Notes: generated from the sequence alone by a model not told the origin. 64,000 nt of DNA from Vibrio viridaestus (GCF_003856525.1 NZ_RJVQ01000006.1:1-64000), one strand, 5' to 3'. Counted from the first letter of the stretch, positions 46,371-57,363 are shown. Numbers and translations are program-made.

Positions 46371-47540
46371 ATGCGAGAATTGTTGAAAATAAAAAATAAA
46401 CATTGGTTGGCTATCGCTCTTATTTCAGGAGCTATGATGGGATGTTCTAGTGAAGAAGATTCTATCGTTATGGCTCCCGTTCCTCAGGTGAATAGTCAAT
46501 TTACGCCTGATGTTGATTGGAGTACCTCAGTCGGTAGTGGCGTTGGACATTATTTTTCTAAGTTAAAGCCAGAATACGCTTATGGAAAAATCTTTGTTGC
46601 AAGTCGCGATGGTGAAGTGAGAGCTCTTGATCCTGAAAATGGTAAAGTGCTCTGGTCAAAAGACCTGGAAGTTGGCTCGCCTGTTAAATTAGCTGGCGGC
46701 ATCAGTAGCGGTATTAACAAAGTCTTTGTTGGTAGTGAAACTGGGGTTATATATGCCCTTGATGCTGAAAACGGCAACGTTGACTGGACAGCGAACGTGT
46801 CTGGCGAAGTTTTGGCTGCTCCGACAACTGATGGTTCACTAGTTATCGTCAATACCAGTGAAGGTGAGCTAATCGGTCTTGATCAGCAAGACGGTAAACA
46901 GAAGTGGGTAATAAACACTGAAGTTCCTAATCTTACTCTTCGAGGTGACAGCGCACCGGTAGCAGTGTCGGGTGGTGTCTTTTGGGGAACCGCCAGTGGT
47001 CGTCTAGCAGCGGCTATATCTGCTCGTGGTCAATTAATTTGGCAACAATCTGTCGGTATACCAAAAGGTTCTACGGAAATCGATAGACTCGTTGATGTTG
47101 ACTCATCACCACTTGTTCTCGGTGCAACGCTTTACACCGTGGGTTATAACGGACAGTTGATTGCTATCGATCTACGTTCAGGCAAACCAAAATGGAAAAG
47201 AACGTATTCATCGGCACTCGATCTCGCTAGCGATGGAGCCAATATATTTCTAGTGACATCAAAGGATCACCTTGTCGCAGTTGATGCTCGTAGTGGAACC
47301 GAACTTTGGCAAAACAAAAAGCTTGAAAATCGTCTTGTGACATCCCCAGTAATCATCAATGACTACGTTGTCGTGGGTGACAGTGAAGGGTATCTATACT
47401 GGATTGATCGCAATACTGGTGAGTTTGTATCTCAACAGCATGTTAATAATAGCGGCTTTGCCGTCGCACCGATTGTCTTGCCTGATGGCTATTTGATTGT
47501 CACTCGTAATGGTGACGTGAAGAAACTGACGATCAAATAA
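46371..47540 (+). CDS. bamB: Outer membrane assembly lipoprotein BamB
   Basis: A 389-residue lipoprotein with a signal peptide ending in the lipobox MMGC (Cys near residue 25). The mature part is an eight-bladed beta-propeller with repeated PQQ-like motifs (VRALDPENGKVLWS, IYALDAENGNVDWT, LIGLDQQDGKQKWV, LIAIDLRSGKPKWK). It is part of the BAM complex that inserts outer-membrane proteins. A terminator follows before der. Confidence 0.96.
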   Translation: MRELLKIKNKHWLAIALISGAMMGCSSEEDSIVMAPVPQVNSQFTPDVDWSTSVGSGVGHYFSKLKPEYAYGKIFVASRDGEVRALDPENGKVLWSKDLEVGSPVKLAGGISSGINKVFVGSETGVIYALDAENGNVDWTANVSGEVLAAPTTDGSLVIVNTSEGELIGLDQQDGKQKWVINTEVPNLTLRGDSAPVAVSGGVFWGTASGRLAAAISARGQLIWQQSVGIPKGSTEIDRLVDVDSSPLVLGATLYTVGYNGQLIAIDLRSGKPKWKRTYSSALDLASDGANIFLVTSKDHLVAVDARSGTELWQNKKLENRLVTSPVIINDYVVVGDSEGYLYWIDRNTGEFVSQQHVNNSGFAVAPIVLPDGYLIVTRNGDVKKLTIK

Positions 47541-47563
47541 TTTTTTGTGATACACTTCGCACC

Positions 47564-47599
47564 CGGCTCCTGGTTGGAAACAGTCAGGGGCCGTTTTAT
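47564..47599 (+). terminator. Terminator after bamB
   Basis: CGGCTCCTG pairs with CAGGGGCCG (one G-T pair) around a 12-nt loop and is followed by TTTTATT, 24 bp after the bamB stop. Confidence 0.75.
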
Positions 47600-47611
47600 T
47601 GTAATAAAATG

Positions 47612-47669
47612 TATGTAGGTAAAGGTAAAAATTAATGCTTTTTCATGAGTGTTTACCTATACCTACATA
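47612..47669. repeat. 18-bp inverted repeat before der
   Basis: Bases 47612-47629 (TATGTAGGTAAAGGTAAA) and 47652-47669 (TTTACCTATACCTACATA) are complementary at 17 of 18 positions around a 22-nt spacer. Each arm itself holds two GGTA-type half repeats. It ends 25 bp before the der ATG, so it could be a 5'-UTR hairpin or a paired operator. I do not recognise it. Confidence 0.75.
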
Positions 47670-47694
47670 GCAAAAGACTAGTTTAGAGGTTGTT

Positions 47695-49179
47695 ATGATA
47701 CCTGTTGTGGCTCTTGTTGGCCGTCCGAATGTCGGAAAATCCACATTATTTAACCGATTAACCCGGACCCGTGATGCGCTGGTTGCAGACTTTCCCGGTC
47801 TGACGCGCGATCGTAAATACGGTCAGGCTAGGTTAGGTGAACAAGATTATATTGTTATTGATACCGGCGGTATCGATGGTAGTGAAGAAGGGGTTGAGAC
47901 TAAAATGGCTCAGCAATCCCTTGCTGCTATTGAAGAAGCCGACGTAGTGCTTTTCCTCGTAGATGGACGCGCAGGTTTGACGTCATCGGATGAGGGCATC
48001 GCACAGCATCTTCGTCGTATCGAAAAGCCAACATTCCTTGTTGTGAATAAGGTTGATGGTATTGATGGTGATGCTGCAGGAGCTGAATTTTGGCAATTAG
48101 GCATGGATAACATGTATAAAATTGCTGCTGCTCATGGCCGTGGTGTTAATGCTCTGGTCGAGAAAGCGCTTAATCCTTTCGCTGAATCGTTAAAAGACTC
48201 AGAAGAGGGTGAAATTGAAGATTTAACTGGTTTTATCGACGCAGAAGAAAAACTGGATTATTCGGAAGAAGAAGCGGAAAAAGTATATCAACGATTACAG
48301 GAACAACCGATTAAGCTGGCCATTATTGGTCGCCCAAACGTTGGTAAATCTACGCTAACAAACCGAATTTTGGGTGAAGAACGTGTCGTTGTATATGATA
48401 TGCCAGGAACCACTCGTGACTCTATTTATATTCCAATGGAAAGAAATGGACGTGAGTATGTATTAATCGATACCGCTGGAGTGAGACGACGTAAACGTAT
48501 TAACGAAACTGTTGAAAAGTTTTCTGTTGTCAAAACGTTGAAAGCGATTGAAGATGCGAATGTTGTTCTGCTCGTAGTCGATGCCCGCGAAAATATTTCT
48601 GACCAAGATTTATCGTTACTAGGATTTGCACTTAATGCAGGTCGTTCAATCGTATTGGCGGTTAACAAATGGGACGGTTTGGATACAGATGTAAAAGAGC
48701 GAGTGAAGAAAGAGTTGGATAGACGTTTAGGGTTTGTTGACTTTGCGCGTATTCACTTTATCTCAGCTCTACATGGTACTGGTGTTGGACACTTGTTTGA
48801 ATCTGTAGACGAAGCGTATAAGTCGGCAACCACTCGAGTGGGAACCTCTATTCTAACGAGAATACTTAAGATGGCGACAGATGATCACCAACCACCATTA
48901 GTTCGTGGACGTCGTGTTAAACCTAAGTACGCACATGCTGGTGGATATAACCCGCCAATTATCGTGGTACATGGAAACCAGGTCAATGAGTTACCAGATG
49001 CCTATAAACGGTATTTAATGAACTACTACCGTAAATCTCTTGAGATTGTGGGAACGCCAATTAAGATACAATTCCAGAGTAGTGATAACCCGTTTGAAGG
49101 TAAGACGAACAAGGCGACCTTATCTCAGGAAAGAAAACGTAAACGTCTTATGGATATGGTTAAAAACCGTAAAAAGTAA
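47695..49179 (+). CDS. der: Ribosome biogenesis GTPase Der
   Basis: A 494-residue protein with two tandem GTPase domains. The first has [14 protein letters not shown] (about residue 8), DTGG and NKVDG; the second has [14 protein letters not shown] (about residue 215), DTAGVRRR and NKWDG. A C-terminal KH-like domain and basic tail ([18 protein letters not shown]) follow. It is needed for 50S subunit maturation. A GAGG site precedes the ATG. Confidence 0.97.
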   Translation: MIPVVALVGRPNVGKSTLFNRLTRTRDALVADFPGLTRDRKYGQARLGEQDYIVIDTGGIDGSEEGVETKMAQQSLAAIEEADVVLFLVDGRAGLTSSDEGIAQHLRRIEKPTFLVVNKVDGIDGDAAGAEFWQLGMDNMYKIAAAHGRGVNALVEKALNPFAESLKDSEEGEIEDLTGFIDAEEKLDYSEEEAEKVYQRLQEQPIKLAIIGRPNVGKSTLTNRILGEERVVVYDMPGTTRDSIYIPMERNGREYVLIDTAGVRRRKRINETVEKFSVVKTLKAIEDANVVLLVVDARENISDQDLSLLGFALNAGRSIVLAVNKWDGLDTDVKERVKKELDRRLGFVDFARIHFISALHGTGVGHLFESVDEAYKSATTRVGTSILTRILKMATDDHQPPLVRGRRVKPKYAHAGGYNPPIIVVHGNQVNELPDAYKRYLMNYYRKSLEIVGTPIKIQFQSSDNPFEGKTNKATLSQERKRKRLMDMVKNRKK

Positions 49180-49195
49180 GCGTTAGAGATAAAAC

Positions 49196-49224
49196 AAAAC
49201 CCAGGCTTAAACCCTGGGTTTTTT
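49196..49224 (+). terminator. Terminator after der
   Basis: AAAACCCAGG / CCTGGGTTTT with a 7-nt loop and a T6 run lies 16 bp after the der stop. Confidence 0.93.
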
Positions 49225-49279
49225 GTTGCGCGTCATCTTCGGAGACGAATGCTACTATCGGAAAGATGAAAATATCGTT

Positions 49280-49545
49280 ATTTTCTGCATAAGTTACATA
49301 GTGAGAGTGATTGAAATACGATCTTTTTATTAAATTCTTAAATTTAGGTTAAAAATCAAATTTTAAAGGATATTTATCTTTATATAATCCATATGCAGAA
49401 CATGTAACTTATGCTTTCGGGGTGTGGTTATATAAAAGTTCTTTTTGGGCTAGATCGCTGATCAAAGTGGATAAAGCTCTCGATCGCAAAAAGATCATAA
49501 ATAGAGGGGAAATGATCACTTTAATAGTCGCTATAGTAACGAATT
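49280..49545. promoter_or_regulatory. crtS: Candidate crtS (chromosome 2 replication triggering site)
   Basis: This non-coding stretch lies between der and the next gene. Five GATC sites fall within 65 bp, at 49453, 49460, 49482, 49493 and 49514. A 13-bp perfect inverted repeat (GCATAAGTTACAT at 49287-49299, ATGTAACTTATGC at 49402-49414) lies just before. In V. cholerae crtS is an intergenic site between VC0764 and VC0765, just past der (VC0763) and before xseA (VC0766), and it acts through RctB. Position and GATC content fit; I cannot align it to a known crtS from memory. Confidence 0.6.
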
Positions 49546-49556
49546 GTTGCACAAAG

Positions 49557-49584
49557 AAAAAGGCGCTTTAACGAAAGCGCCTTT
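49557..49584 (-). terminator. Terminator of the DMT transporter gene
   Basis: AAAAGGCGCTTT / AAAGCGCCTTTT with an ACG-type loop lies about 50 bp after the minus-strand stop, and on that strand it is followed by a T-rich run. Confidence 0.85.
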
Positions 49585-49632
49585 TAAAGGTTGATAGATA
49601 GTGAGTGATTGTCGGTTGTTAACGAGAGACGA

Positions 49633-50604
49633 TTACTCTACGTTGCCGGTTGCTGTAGCCAGAGCAAGTTTAGCTTTATTACGTTTGGTATCGTTCACGT
49701 ATGTCACCATTGATCCAACGAGAATAAGCAGAATACCTGCAATTACATTTTCAGTAAGACCTTCACTCAAAACGATCAACGCGAGGATAGGGGCAAGTGC
49801 GGGTTTGATAAAAAATACCATGGAGGCGGTTGAAGCGGATGTTTCTTCCATTGCAAGAAAGTAAAAGCAGAAACCCAAGCCTGTAACAAAAATTCCTAAG
49901 TAAACTAGAGATGGAATACTGTGCATGCTCAAGCCTTCTATTATTGGCATATCTGCAAATATTGACAAACCATCTGCTGTTAACCAGTTTGCGACAAATG
50001 GAATTTCAGAAATCCACATGAGAACTAATAGCTCTGCTGAACCTGCCACAAAACTTAAGCAAGTAAGTGAAACACCGGTTAAGCCAAATCTGTTTCTACC
50101 TCTATGACCAAAGACACCATAAAGAGCAAATGAAACAGCAGAAATCAACGCACATACTATTCCTGCTACGTTGGTTAAATTCATCGGATTTACGATAAAT
50201 AGAATACCAACAATACTAAATAATAGAGAAATAATTGTGAGTGGAGTGATATTCTCTTTTAGCAGGATATAAGCAAACGGAATGACGAATACAGCATTAC
50301 AGCTAAACAGAATCGCGACAGTGGATGCCTTGGTGTACATGATAGCTAGCTGAAAGAATGTCATACTGACAACGACGCACAGAAAACCAGACATAGCGAG
50401 AAAGTGAACACTTTCTTTAGTGAACTTAAAGTTCGTTTTTCTAAGGCTTTTAATGGCTAGTGGTGCCAATATTATTGCACCAATAATAAAACGCAATAAA
50501 TTTAATTGCATTGGATTGTATTCACTGGATACAAGTTTAATTGCAATTTCCATTGAACTAAAGAGCAGTGTTGAACCTGCAATATATAGGTAACCCTTAT
50601 TCAT
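49633..50604 (-). CDS. DMT-superfamily (EamA) transporter
   Basis: A 323-residue integral membrane protein with ten predicted helices in two EamA repeats (first half from YLYIAGSTLLFSSMEIAIKL; second half from GIVCALISAVSFALYGVFG). It is probably a metabolite exporter of the drug/metabolite transporter superfamily; substrate unknown. The ATG at 50604 has GAGG about 7 nt upstream, and a GTG four codons earlier is possible. It is a single-gene unit inserted between the candidate crtS and yfgJ. Confidence 0.88.
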   Translation of the reverse strand: MNKGYLYIAGSTLLFSSMEIAIKLVSSEYNPMQLNLLRFIIGAIILAPLAIKSLRKTNFKFTKESVHFLAMSGFLCVVVSMTFFQLAIMYTKASTVAILFSCNAVFVIPFAYILLKENITPLTIISLLFSIVGILFIVNPMNLTNVAGIVCALISAVSFALYGVFGHRGRNRFGLTGVSLTCLSFVAGSAELLVLMWISEIPFVANWLTADGLSIFADMPIIEGLSMHSIPSLVYLGIFVTGLGFCFYFLAMEETSASTASMVFFIKPALAPILALIVLSEGLTENVIAGILLILVGSMVTYVNDTKRNKAKLALATATGNVE

Positions 50605-51274
50605 GAAGAACCTCACGTTAAAAGATGTAAAATAAAATTCGATTCTTCAGACAAATTGGTTTTATAACACCAAATAATTTTTAATTTGGCGCAAAAATAC
50701 AAGTCATTACTAACCTGTTAATAATGATAATACTGAGTGTATTTTTCTACTGGCGGGTGAGAATTGGCTTAGAAATCGACGCAATTTATGAAAGCACCAC
50801 AGTAGTCTAGGAACCTTATATTATTGTTTTATTGATAGTTCTATTTAACCTCATTTCTATTTTTTATTTAAGATCATCAAAGTTGATCTCACAAAAACGG
50901 AAACCAATTTATAGTCTGAATTAATACTGGAGTTACCTTTTTTCTAGCACGAAAAATTAGTTTAGAAACTAAAGTAACTTTAGTATATGTAGTTATGTTA
51001 CTGCTACGATAAAAAGGTGTCTTGGGGATTTAAAAAGAAAATAACTAAATATTAATTAAAATCAAAATTTCGCAGTTAATAATATTTTTTAACTATGGAT
51101 TTACAATGATCTATAAATAAAATCTTATAACATAACCAATACATATGTCATTTACAAAAGCCTGTTATATTTTATATTTATGATATCTATAGTTAGTATT
51201 TTTGATTACTATGAGTTTTTGTGATTGTTTATAGTAAACTAGTGTTTGTTGTACTGTAACAGAGAGTTGATTAA
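50605..51274. other. Long AT-rich non-coding region
   Basis: There are 670 bp with no supportable protein gene. Only a weak stem CCAAAT / ATTTGG at 50670-50689 is visible. The stretch is strongly AT-rich and should hold the promoters of the divergent DMT transporter and yfgJ genes. A small RNA cannot be excluded. Confidence 0.4.
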
Positions 51275-51493
51275 ATGAATGATTGCCCTAAGTGTGACAA
51301 AGAGTTGGATTGGGATGGGAAGTATTTTTGTACACAGTGTCGAGTGCACTTTTTAAAGATTGGTATTTGTCCTGACTGCCATAGTGATCTAGAGAAACTC
51401 AATGCTTGCGGAGCTGCGAATTATTTTTGTAATCACTGTAATGAATTAAAATCGAAGACGCGGGTCACATTTCGTTTCGATGAAACAGACTAA
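51275..51493 (+). CDS. yfgJ: Zinc-ribbon protein, YfgJ family
   Basis: A 72-residue protein with two zinc-ribbon knuckle pairs. [19 protein letters not shown] forms the first and [11 protein letters not shown] with CNHCNE the second. It aligns with E. coli YfgJ (DUF1407-type), which also lies between der and xseA. Function is unknown. The ATG is preceded by AGAGAG. Its stop overlaps the convergent xseA stop by 4 bp. Confidence 0.85.
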   Translation: MNDCPKCDKELDWDGKYFCTQCRVHFLKIGICPDCHSDLEKLNACGAANYFCNHCNELKSKTRVTFRFDETD

Positions 51494-52821
51494 ATTACTT
51501 TTGATTTAATAACTGATTTACTTAGAGTTGTTTCAATTGTTTCTCCAGCTACTACCTCTGAGGCGTCTTTAACGACTCTTCCGTCAAGGGTTCTTGTTAC
51601 TGAATAACCTCTTTTTAGTGTTGCTAGAGGACTAACTGCATCCAAAGTTTCCATTGAAAGAGATAATTGGTGTTGCTTCGCTAAAAGCGTTTTCTTTATA
51701 GCATCACAAAGTCTTTGTTGCCTGTTTTCTAGCTGCTGCTGTTGTCGATGAACCTGAGCGATTGGAGATGCATATTTAAGTCGTTGTTCACTACGATCTA
51801 AACGTTGCTGTTCTCTTTGCATTCTCTGTGTGACCGCGCGTGATGAGCGTCCCCTTAATTCATCTAATTGCTGCATTTGTCGTTGCAATTGATGCATCGG
51901 GTGATGTTTCTCAAGAGCATACTGCCGTTTTTGCGCACGAGAACTCTGAGTTGAAATATAGTAGCGCATCGCGTTAAACAGCTTTTGTTTAAAGTGTTCA
52001 AAGCTAGCACTTTTATGGCTGTTATCTCTACTCACCAGCTCCGCGGCTGCTGACGGTGTCGGCGCTCTAACATCTGCAACGAAGTCCGCGATGGTTATAT
52101 CGATTTCATGACCTACCGCGCTTATTATCGGAATTTGACTGGCTGCAATCGTGCGGGCAACAATTTCGTTATTAAAGCACCACAAATCCTCTAGAGAACC
52201 ACCTCCGCGACCTACAACAAGAACATCACATTCATTACGCTCATTTGCTCGACCAATTGCCTGAGCAATGCTAATAGACGCATCATCTCCTTGAACCATG
52301 GTTGGGTAAATAATAATTGGAAGCGATGGGTCGCGCCGTTTTAGAACATTGAGAATATCAAATAATGCGGCGCCAGTTTTCGATGTAATAATGCCAACGC
52401 AACGTGGATGTTCTGGTATGGGCTTTTTCGATGATTGAGCGAAGAGTCCTTCACCAGCTAGCTTTACTTTGAGCTTTTCAAATTCCTGTTGTAGTCGTCC
52501 ATCCCCTTCGGGTTGCATCGATTCTATAATTAACTGGTAGTCCCCACGAGGCTCATAAAGAGAAAGGCGAGCTTTTACCAAAACTTGCTGCCCATTTTGC
52601 GGTTTAAATGTCACACGACGGTTATTCCCGCGAAACATAGCGCATTTAACCTGAGCTCTGGAATCTTTTAAAGTGAAGTACCAATGACCTGAGACTGGAG
52701 CTGAAAAGTTAGAGATTTCGCCAAGTAACCAGACAATACCCATCTCGTTCTCAAGGAGTAGACGAACTTCAGCATTGAGGCGTGAAACAGTGAAAATGTT
52801 TTGGTTATTAGCAGCTAGCAA
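51490..52821 (-). CDS. xseA: Exodeoxyribonuclease VII large subunit
   Basis: The protein has an N-terminal OB-fold ([21 protein letters not shown]), the catalytic core with [32 protein letters not shown] and [16 protein letters not shown], and a long coiled-coil C-terminal part. With XseB it degrades single-stranded DNA. No in-frame ATG exists before the conserved start ([19 protein letters not shown]). I use TTG at 52821 (443 residues, close to the family length). TTG at 52875 or 52860 are alternatives, and none has a clear Shine-Dalgarno. It is divergent from guaB. Confidence 0.85.
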   Translation of the reverse strand: MLAANNQNIFTVSRLNAEVRLLLENEMGIVWLLGEISNFSAPVSGHWYFTLKDSRAQVKCAMFRGNNRRVTFKPQNGQQVLVKARLSLYEPRGDYQLIIESMQPEGDGRLQQEFEKLKVKLAGEGLFAQSSKKPIPEHPRCVGIITSKTGAALFDILNVLKRRDPSLPIIIYPTMVQGDDASISIAQAIGRANERNECDVLVVGRGGGSLEDLWCFNNEIVARTIAASQIPIISAVGHEIDITIADFVADVRAPTPSAAAELVSRDNSHKSASFEHFKQKLFNAMRYYISTQSSRAQKRQYALEKHHPMHQLQRQMQQLDELRGRSSRAVTQRMQREQQRLDRSEQRLKYASPIAQVHRQQQQLENRQQRLCDAIKKTLLAKQHQLSLSMETLDAVSPLATLKRGYSVTRTLDGRVVKDASEVVAGETIETTLSKSVIKSKVI

Positions 52822-52932
52822 AGCGTATTTCGAGGCCGTAAGGATGGAATGTAGCGGCAATATAATACATATCAAGGGGGTAATTGCAAATAAAAAATTA
52901 AAAAATGTGTAGTAAAACTGATGTTGCCTCGG

Positions 52933-52938
52933 TATAAT
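52933..52938 (+). promoter_or_regulatory. Probable -10 element of guaBA
   Basis: A perfect TATAAT lies 94 bp before the guaB ATG, in the divergent xseA-guaB gap. No good -35 is seen at 17 bp, so the full promoter is uncertain. Confidence 0.4.
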
Positions 52939-53007
52939 CCCACCGCAATATCAAATCCAAAACACTTTATTACGCGAAACGATAAAGCTTTGGATATTTT
53001 CTTTTAA

Positions 53008-54495
<1,488 letters not shown>

Positions 54496-54532
54496 ACGTA
54501 ACCGTTTGCTTTTTTACTTGATGACTGTAAGT

Positions 54533-54560
54533 GAGGCGGGTAAACTCGCCTCGTTTTTTT
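54533..54560 (+). terminator. Hairpin with T-run between guaB and guaA
   Basis: GAGGCG / CGCCTC with an 8-nt loop is followed by G and seven T, 37 bp after the guaB stop and 27 bp before guaA. It looks like an intrinsic terminator inside the operon, so guaA may depend on read-through or on its own promoter. Confidence 0.75.
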
Positions 54561-54587
54561 ATAACTCAGCTTTAAAGACGGCTCAAA

Positions 54588-56165
54588 ATGACTAAGAACA
54601 TTCATGACCAACGAATTCTGATCTTGGATTTCGGTTCTCAATATACTCAGCTAGTAGCCCGCCGTGTTCGTGAGATTGGCGTTTACTGTGAACTATGGAG
54701 TTGGGACGTAGATGAAGCGGATATCCGTGAATTCAATCCTAACGGTATCATTCTTTCTGGCGGCCCAGAAAGTGTAACTGAAGAAAACTCTCCTCGTGCA
54801 CCACAGTATGTATTTGATAGTGGCGTTCCTGTTTTCGGTGTTTGCTACGGTATGCAAACAATGGCGGAACAACTTGGTGGTAAAGTTGCAGGTTCAAATG
54901 AACGTGAATTTGGATACGCTCAGGTTCAGGTCGCTGGTGAATCCGCATTATTTGCTGGTCTACAAGACGCTTTGACTGCTGAAGGAGCTCCGCTGCTTGA
55001 TGTCTGGATGAGCCATGGCGATAAAGTTGTAGAGATTCCATCTGATTTCGTTCAGATAGGTAAAACGGACACTTGCCCATTTGCAGCTATGGCAAATGAA
55101 GAGAAGAAATACTACGGCGTGCAATTCCACCCAGAAGTAACTCATACTAAACAAGGTATGAAGATGCTTGAGAATTTCGTTCTTGGTGTTTGTGGTTGTG
55201 AACGACTATGGACTTCTGCTTCAATCATTGAAGACGCTGTTGCTCGTATTAAAGAGCAAGTTGGTGATGATGAAGTTATCCTTGGTCTATCTGGCGGTGT
55301 TGATTCTTCTGTTGTTGCTATGCTTGTGCATCAGGCAATCGGTCCTAAGCTCACTTGTGTATTCGTAGATAATGGTCTGCTTCGTTTGAATGAAGGCCAA
55401 CAAGTTATGGATATGTTTGGTGATAAGTTTGGTCTGAACATTATCAAAGTCGATGCAGAAGATCGTTTCCTAAATGCTCTAGAAGGCATCGATGAGCCAG
55501 AAGCTAAACGTAAGACTATCGGTCGTGTGTTTGTTGAAGTGTTCGATGAAGAGTCACGCAAGCTGAAAAATGCTAAGTGGTTAGCGCAAGGCACAATTTA
55601 TCCTGATGTTATTGAGTCCGCGGCTTCTAAAACAGGTAAAGCTCACGTGATCAAATCTCACCATAACGTAGGCGGATTGCCTGACGATATGGAAATGGGA
55701 TTAGTTGAGCCACTACGTGAACTATTTAAAGATGAAGTACGTAAGATCGGTCTTGAGCTTGGTCTACCATACAACATGCTATACCGACACCCATTCCCTG
55801 GACCTGGCTTAGGTGTTCGTGTTCTTGGCGAAGTGAAGAAAGAGTACTGCGACTTACTACGTCGTGCTGATGCTATCTTTATCGAAGAGCTGCATGCTGC
55901 AGACTTATACAATAAAGTTTCACAAGCCTTTACTGTTTTCCTTCCTGTACGTTCTGTTGGCGTAATGGGTGATGGACGTAAATACGATTGGGTTGTCTCT
56001 CTACGTGCTGTTGAAACTATCGATTTTATGACCGCTCATTGGGCACATCTACCATATGACTTCCTAGGTAAAGTTTCCAACCGCATTATCAACGAGATCG
56101 ATGGTATTTCGCGTGTTGTTTACGATATCTCAGGTAAGCCACCAGCAACAATCGAGTGGGAATAA
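54588..56165 (+). CDS. guaA: GMP synthase (glutamine-hydrolysing)
   Basis: A 525-residue two-domain enzyme. The class I glutamine amidotransferase has the nucleophile in GVCYGMQTM and the His/Glu pair in [10 protein letters not shown]. The ATP-pyrophosphatase domain has the P-loop [13 protein letters not shown]. The C-terminal dimerisation domain ends KPPATIEWE. It converts XMP to GMP. The Shine-Dalgarno is weak. Confidence 0.97.
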   Translation: MTKNIHDQRILILDFGSQYTQLVARRVREIGVYCELWSWDVDEADIREFNPNGIILSGGPESVTEENSPRAPQYVFDSGVPVFGVCYGMQTMAEQLGGKVAGSNEREFGYAQVQVAGESALFAGLQDALTAEGAPLLDVWMSHGDKVVEIPSDFVQIGKTDTCPFAAMANEEKKYYGVQFHPEVTHTKQGMKMLENFVLGVCGCERLWTSASIIEDAVARIKEQVGDDEVILGLSGGVDSSVVAMLVHQAIGPKLTCVFVDNGLLRLNEGQQVMDMFGDKFGLNIIKVDAEDRFLNALEGIDEPEAKRKTIGRVFVEVFDEESRKLKNAKWLAQGTIYPDVIESAASKTGKAHVIKSHHNVGGLPDDMEMGLVEPLRELFKDEVRKIGLELGLPYNMLYRHPFPGPGLGVRVLGEVKKEYCDLLRRADAIFIEELHAADLYNKVSQAFTVFLPVRSVGVMGDGRKYDWVVSLRAVETIDFMTAHWAHLPYDFLGKVSNRIINEIDGISRVVYDISGKPPATIEWE

Positions 56166-56188
56166 TCCTAATTTGATAAATAGCTTTG

Positions 56189-56215
56189 AAAGCCTCTCTT
56201 CGGAGAGGCTTTTTT
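56189..56215 (+). terminator. Terminator after guaA
   Basis: AGCCTCTC / GAGAGGCT with a TTCG tetraloop and a T6 run. Confidence 0.94.
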
Positions 56216-56283
56216 ATGTCTTCTCGAAAAGCCATAAAAAACATGTGGTATATAAATCGTGCTTTTTGAGGTAGATTATGCCG

Positions 56284-56322
56284 CATAAAAATACACCATA
56301 AAAACACACCATAAAAACACAA
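56284..56322 (+). repeat. Three 13-bp tandem repeats before the BASS gene
   Basis: Units CATAAAAATACAC, CATAAAAACACAC and CATAAAAACACAA run head to tail, ending 23 bp before the symporter ATG. They lie in its presumed leader, next to the Shine-Dalgarno region (ACAGGAAC). Confidence 0.85.
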
Positions 56323-56345
56323 CACAAAGTAACACAGGAACGATT

Positions 56346-57287
56346 ATGTTAAGGACACTCACAAATTTATTCCCGCTATGGGCAATAGTATTTTCATTGG
56401 CAGCCTATTTTTCTCCCGAAACGTTTACTAGCCTGAAAAGCAATATTGTCCCTCTACTGATGATTATCATGTTGGCGATGGGTTTGACTCTCAAACCAGA
56501 AGACTTCGCTAACGTGCTTAAAAATAAAAAGGCCGTAACGATTGGATTGATACTTCAGTTCACTATTATGCCTTTAGTTGCTTTACTTGTTAGCATGGCG
56601 CTCGGCTTCTCCGCTGAACTAACCGTTGGTATGGTATTGGTTGGCAGCGTAGCTGGAGGTACATCCTCAAATGTTATGTGCTATCTGGCAAAAGGCGATG
56701 TTGCACTGTCTATATCTATGACGGCAATCTCAACACTACTCGGCGTTATCGTTACGCCTTTACTAGTTGAGTTTCTTGCAGGTAAGGCTGTTGATGTGCC
56801 AGTGTCTGGTATGTTGCTAAGCTTGGTTAAAATCGTGATGGTGCCAGTACTTATCGGTATTGTGGTTAATTCATTTATGCATTCCGTGACTAAGAAGCTA
56901 GAGCCTGTTTTACCATTAATATCAATGTTAGCAATTGTTATGATCATAGCGATCGTTGTTGCGCTTAATGCTAGTCAACTAAGCCAGATTGGTCCTATTG
57001 TTGCGTTAGCAGTCATTTTGCATAATTCAATTGGTCTTACTGCAGGCTATTGGATTTGTAAAGCTCTGGGATTCGAGGAAAGAACGTGCCGTACCATTGC
57101 GTTCGAAGTGGGACTACAAAATTCAGGTCTTGCAACAGCCCTTGCGATGAAATTCTTCACGCCAGCTTCTGCTGTAGCAGGAACGATTTTCTCAATTTGG
57201 CATAACCTCTCAGGCTCAATGTTAGCGGGATATTGGTCGCGTAAACAATCCGTAAAAGGACAGACTCTCGCGAGTGAAGCGAAATAG
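56346..57287 (+). CDS. Bile acid:sodium symporter family protein
   Basis: A 313-residue integral membrane protein with about ten helices. Family motifs include LMIIMLAMGLTLKPEDFANV, GSVAGGTSSNVMCYLAKGD (the crossover region) and FEVGLQNSGLATALAMKFF. Relatives include YocS and PanS, so the substrate may be an organic acid or a pantothenate precursor rather than bile acid. Its last 18 codons and terminator occur again 1.57 kb downstream (58802-58907). Confidence 0.92.
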   Translation: MLRTLTNLFPLWAIVFSLAAYFSPETFTSLKSNIVPLLMIIMLAMGLTLKPEDFANVLKNKKAVTIGLILQFTIMPLVALLVSMALGFSAELTVGMVLVGSVAGGTSSNVMCYLAKGDVALSISMTAISTLLGVIVTPLLVEFLAGKAVDVPVSGMLLSLVKIVMVPVLIGIVVNSFMHSVTKKLEPVLPLISMLAIVMIIAIVVALNASQLSQIGPIVALAVILHNSIGLTAGYWICKALGFEERTCRTIAFEVGLQNSGLATALAMKFFTPASAVAGTIFSIWHNLSGSMLAGYWSRKQSVKGQTLASEAK

Positions 57288-57343
57288 TTACCCTAAAGCA
57301 GAAAGCAGATTGTACAGCCTCCTCATATTGGAGGCTTTTTTAT
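57231..57343 (+). repeat. Direct repeat, copy A (3' end of BASS gene plus terminator)
   Basis: This 113-bp stretch includes the last codons of the symporter gene, its stop and its terminator. It pairs with copy B at 58802-58907. The shared run 57252-57300 equals 58823-58871 over 49 bp. Copy A has a 7-bp extra block (GAAAGCA) and a few substitutions. It is the left edge of the AT-rich segment. Confidence 0.95.
57315..57343 (+). terminator. Terminator after BASS gene
   Basis: AGCCTCC / GGAGGCT with loop TCATATT and a T6 run. Confidence 0.93.
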
Positions 57344-57351
57344 ATCTAACT

Positions 57352-57363
57352 AGCGGTAGTGTT
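57352..57363 (+). promoter_or_regulatory. ops-like (RfaH recruitment) element
   Basis: AGCGGTAGTGTT contains the GCGGTAG core of the ops/JUMPstart element (GGCGGTAGCGTG). It lies 9 bp after repeat copy A, at the left edge of the AT-rich segment and about 460 bp before the methyltransferase-like gene. RfaH acts on such elements before polysaccharide genes. A 7-bp match may be chance. Confidence 0.35.

Noticed and set aside
50605-51274. Possible small RNA gene in the long AT-rich gap
   Set aside because: No terminator hairpin with T-run and no promoter pair can be made out; only a weak 6-bp stem is visible.
52970-52990. PurR-like site upstream of guaB
   Set aside because: The sequence ACGCGAAACGATAAAG has the wrong centre relative to ACGCAAACGTTTGCGT; too few matches once aligned on the central CG.
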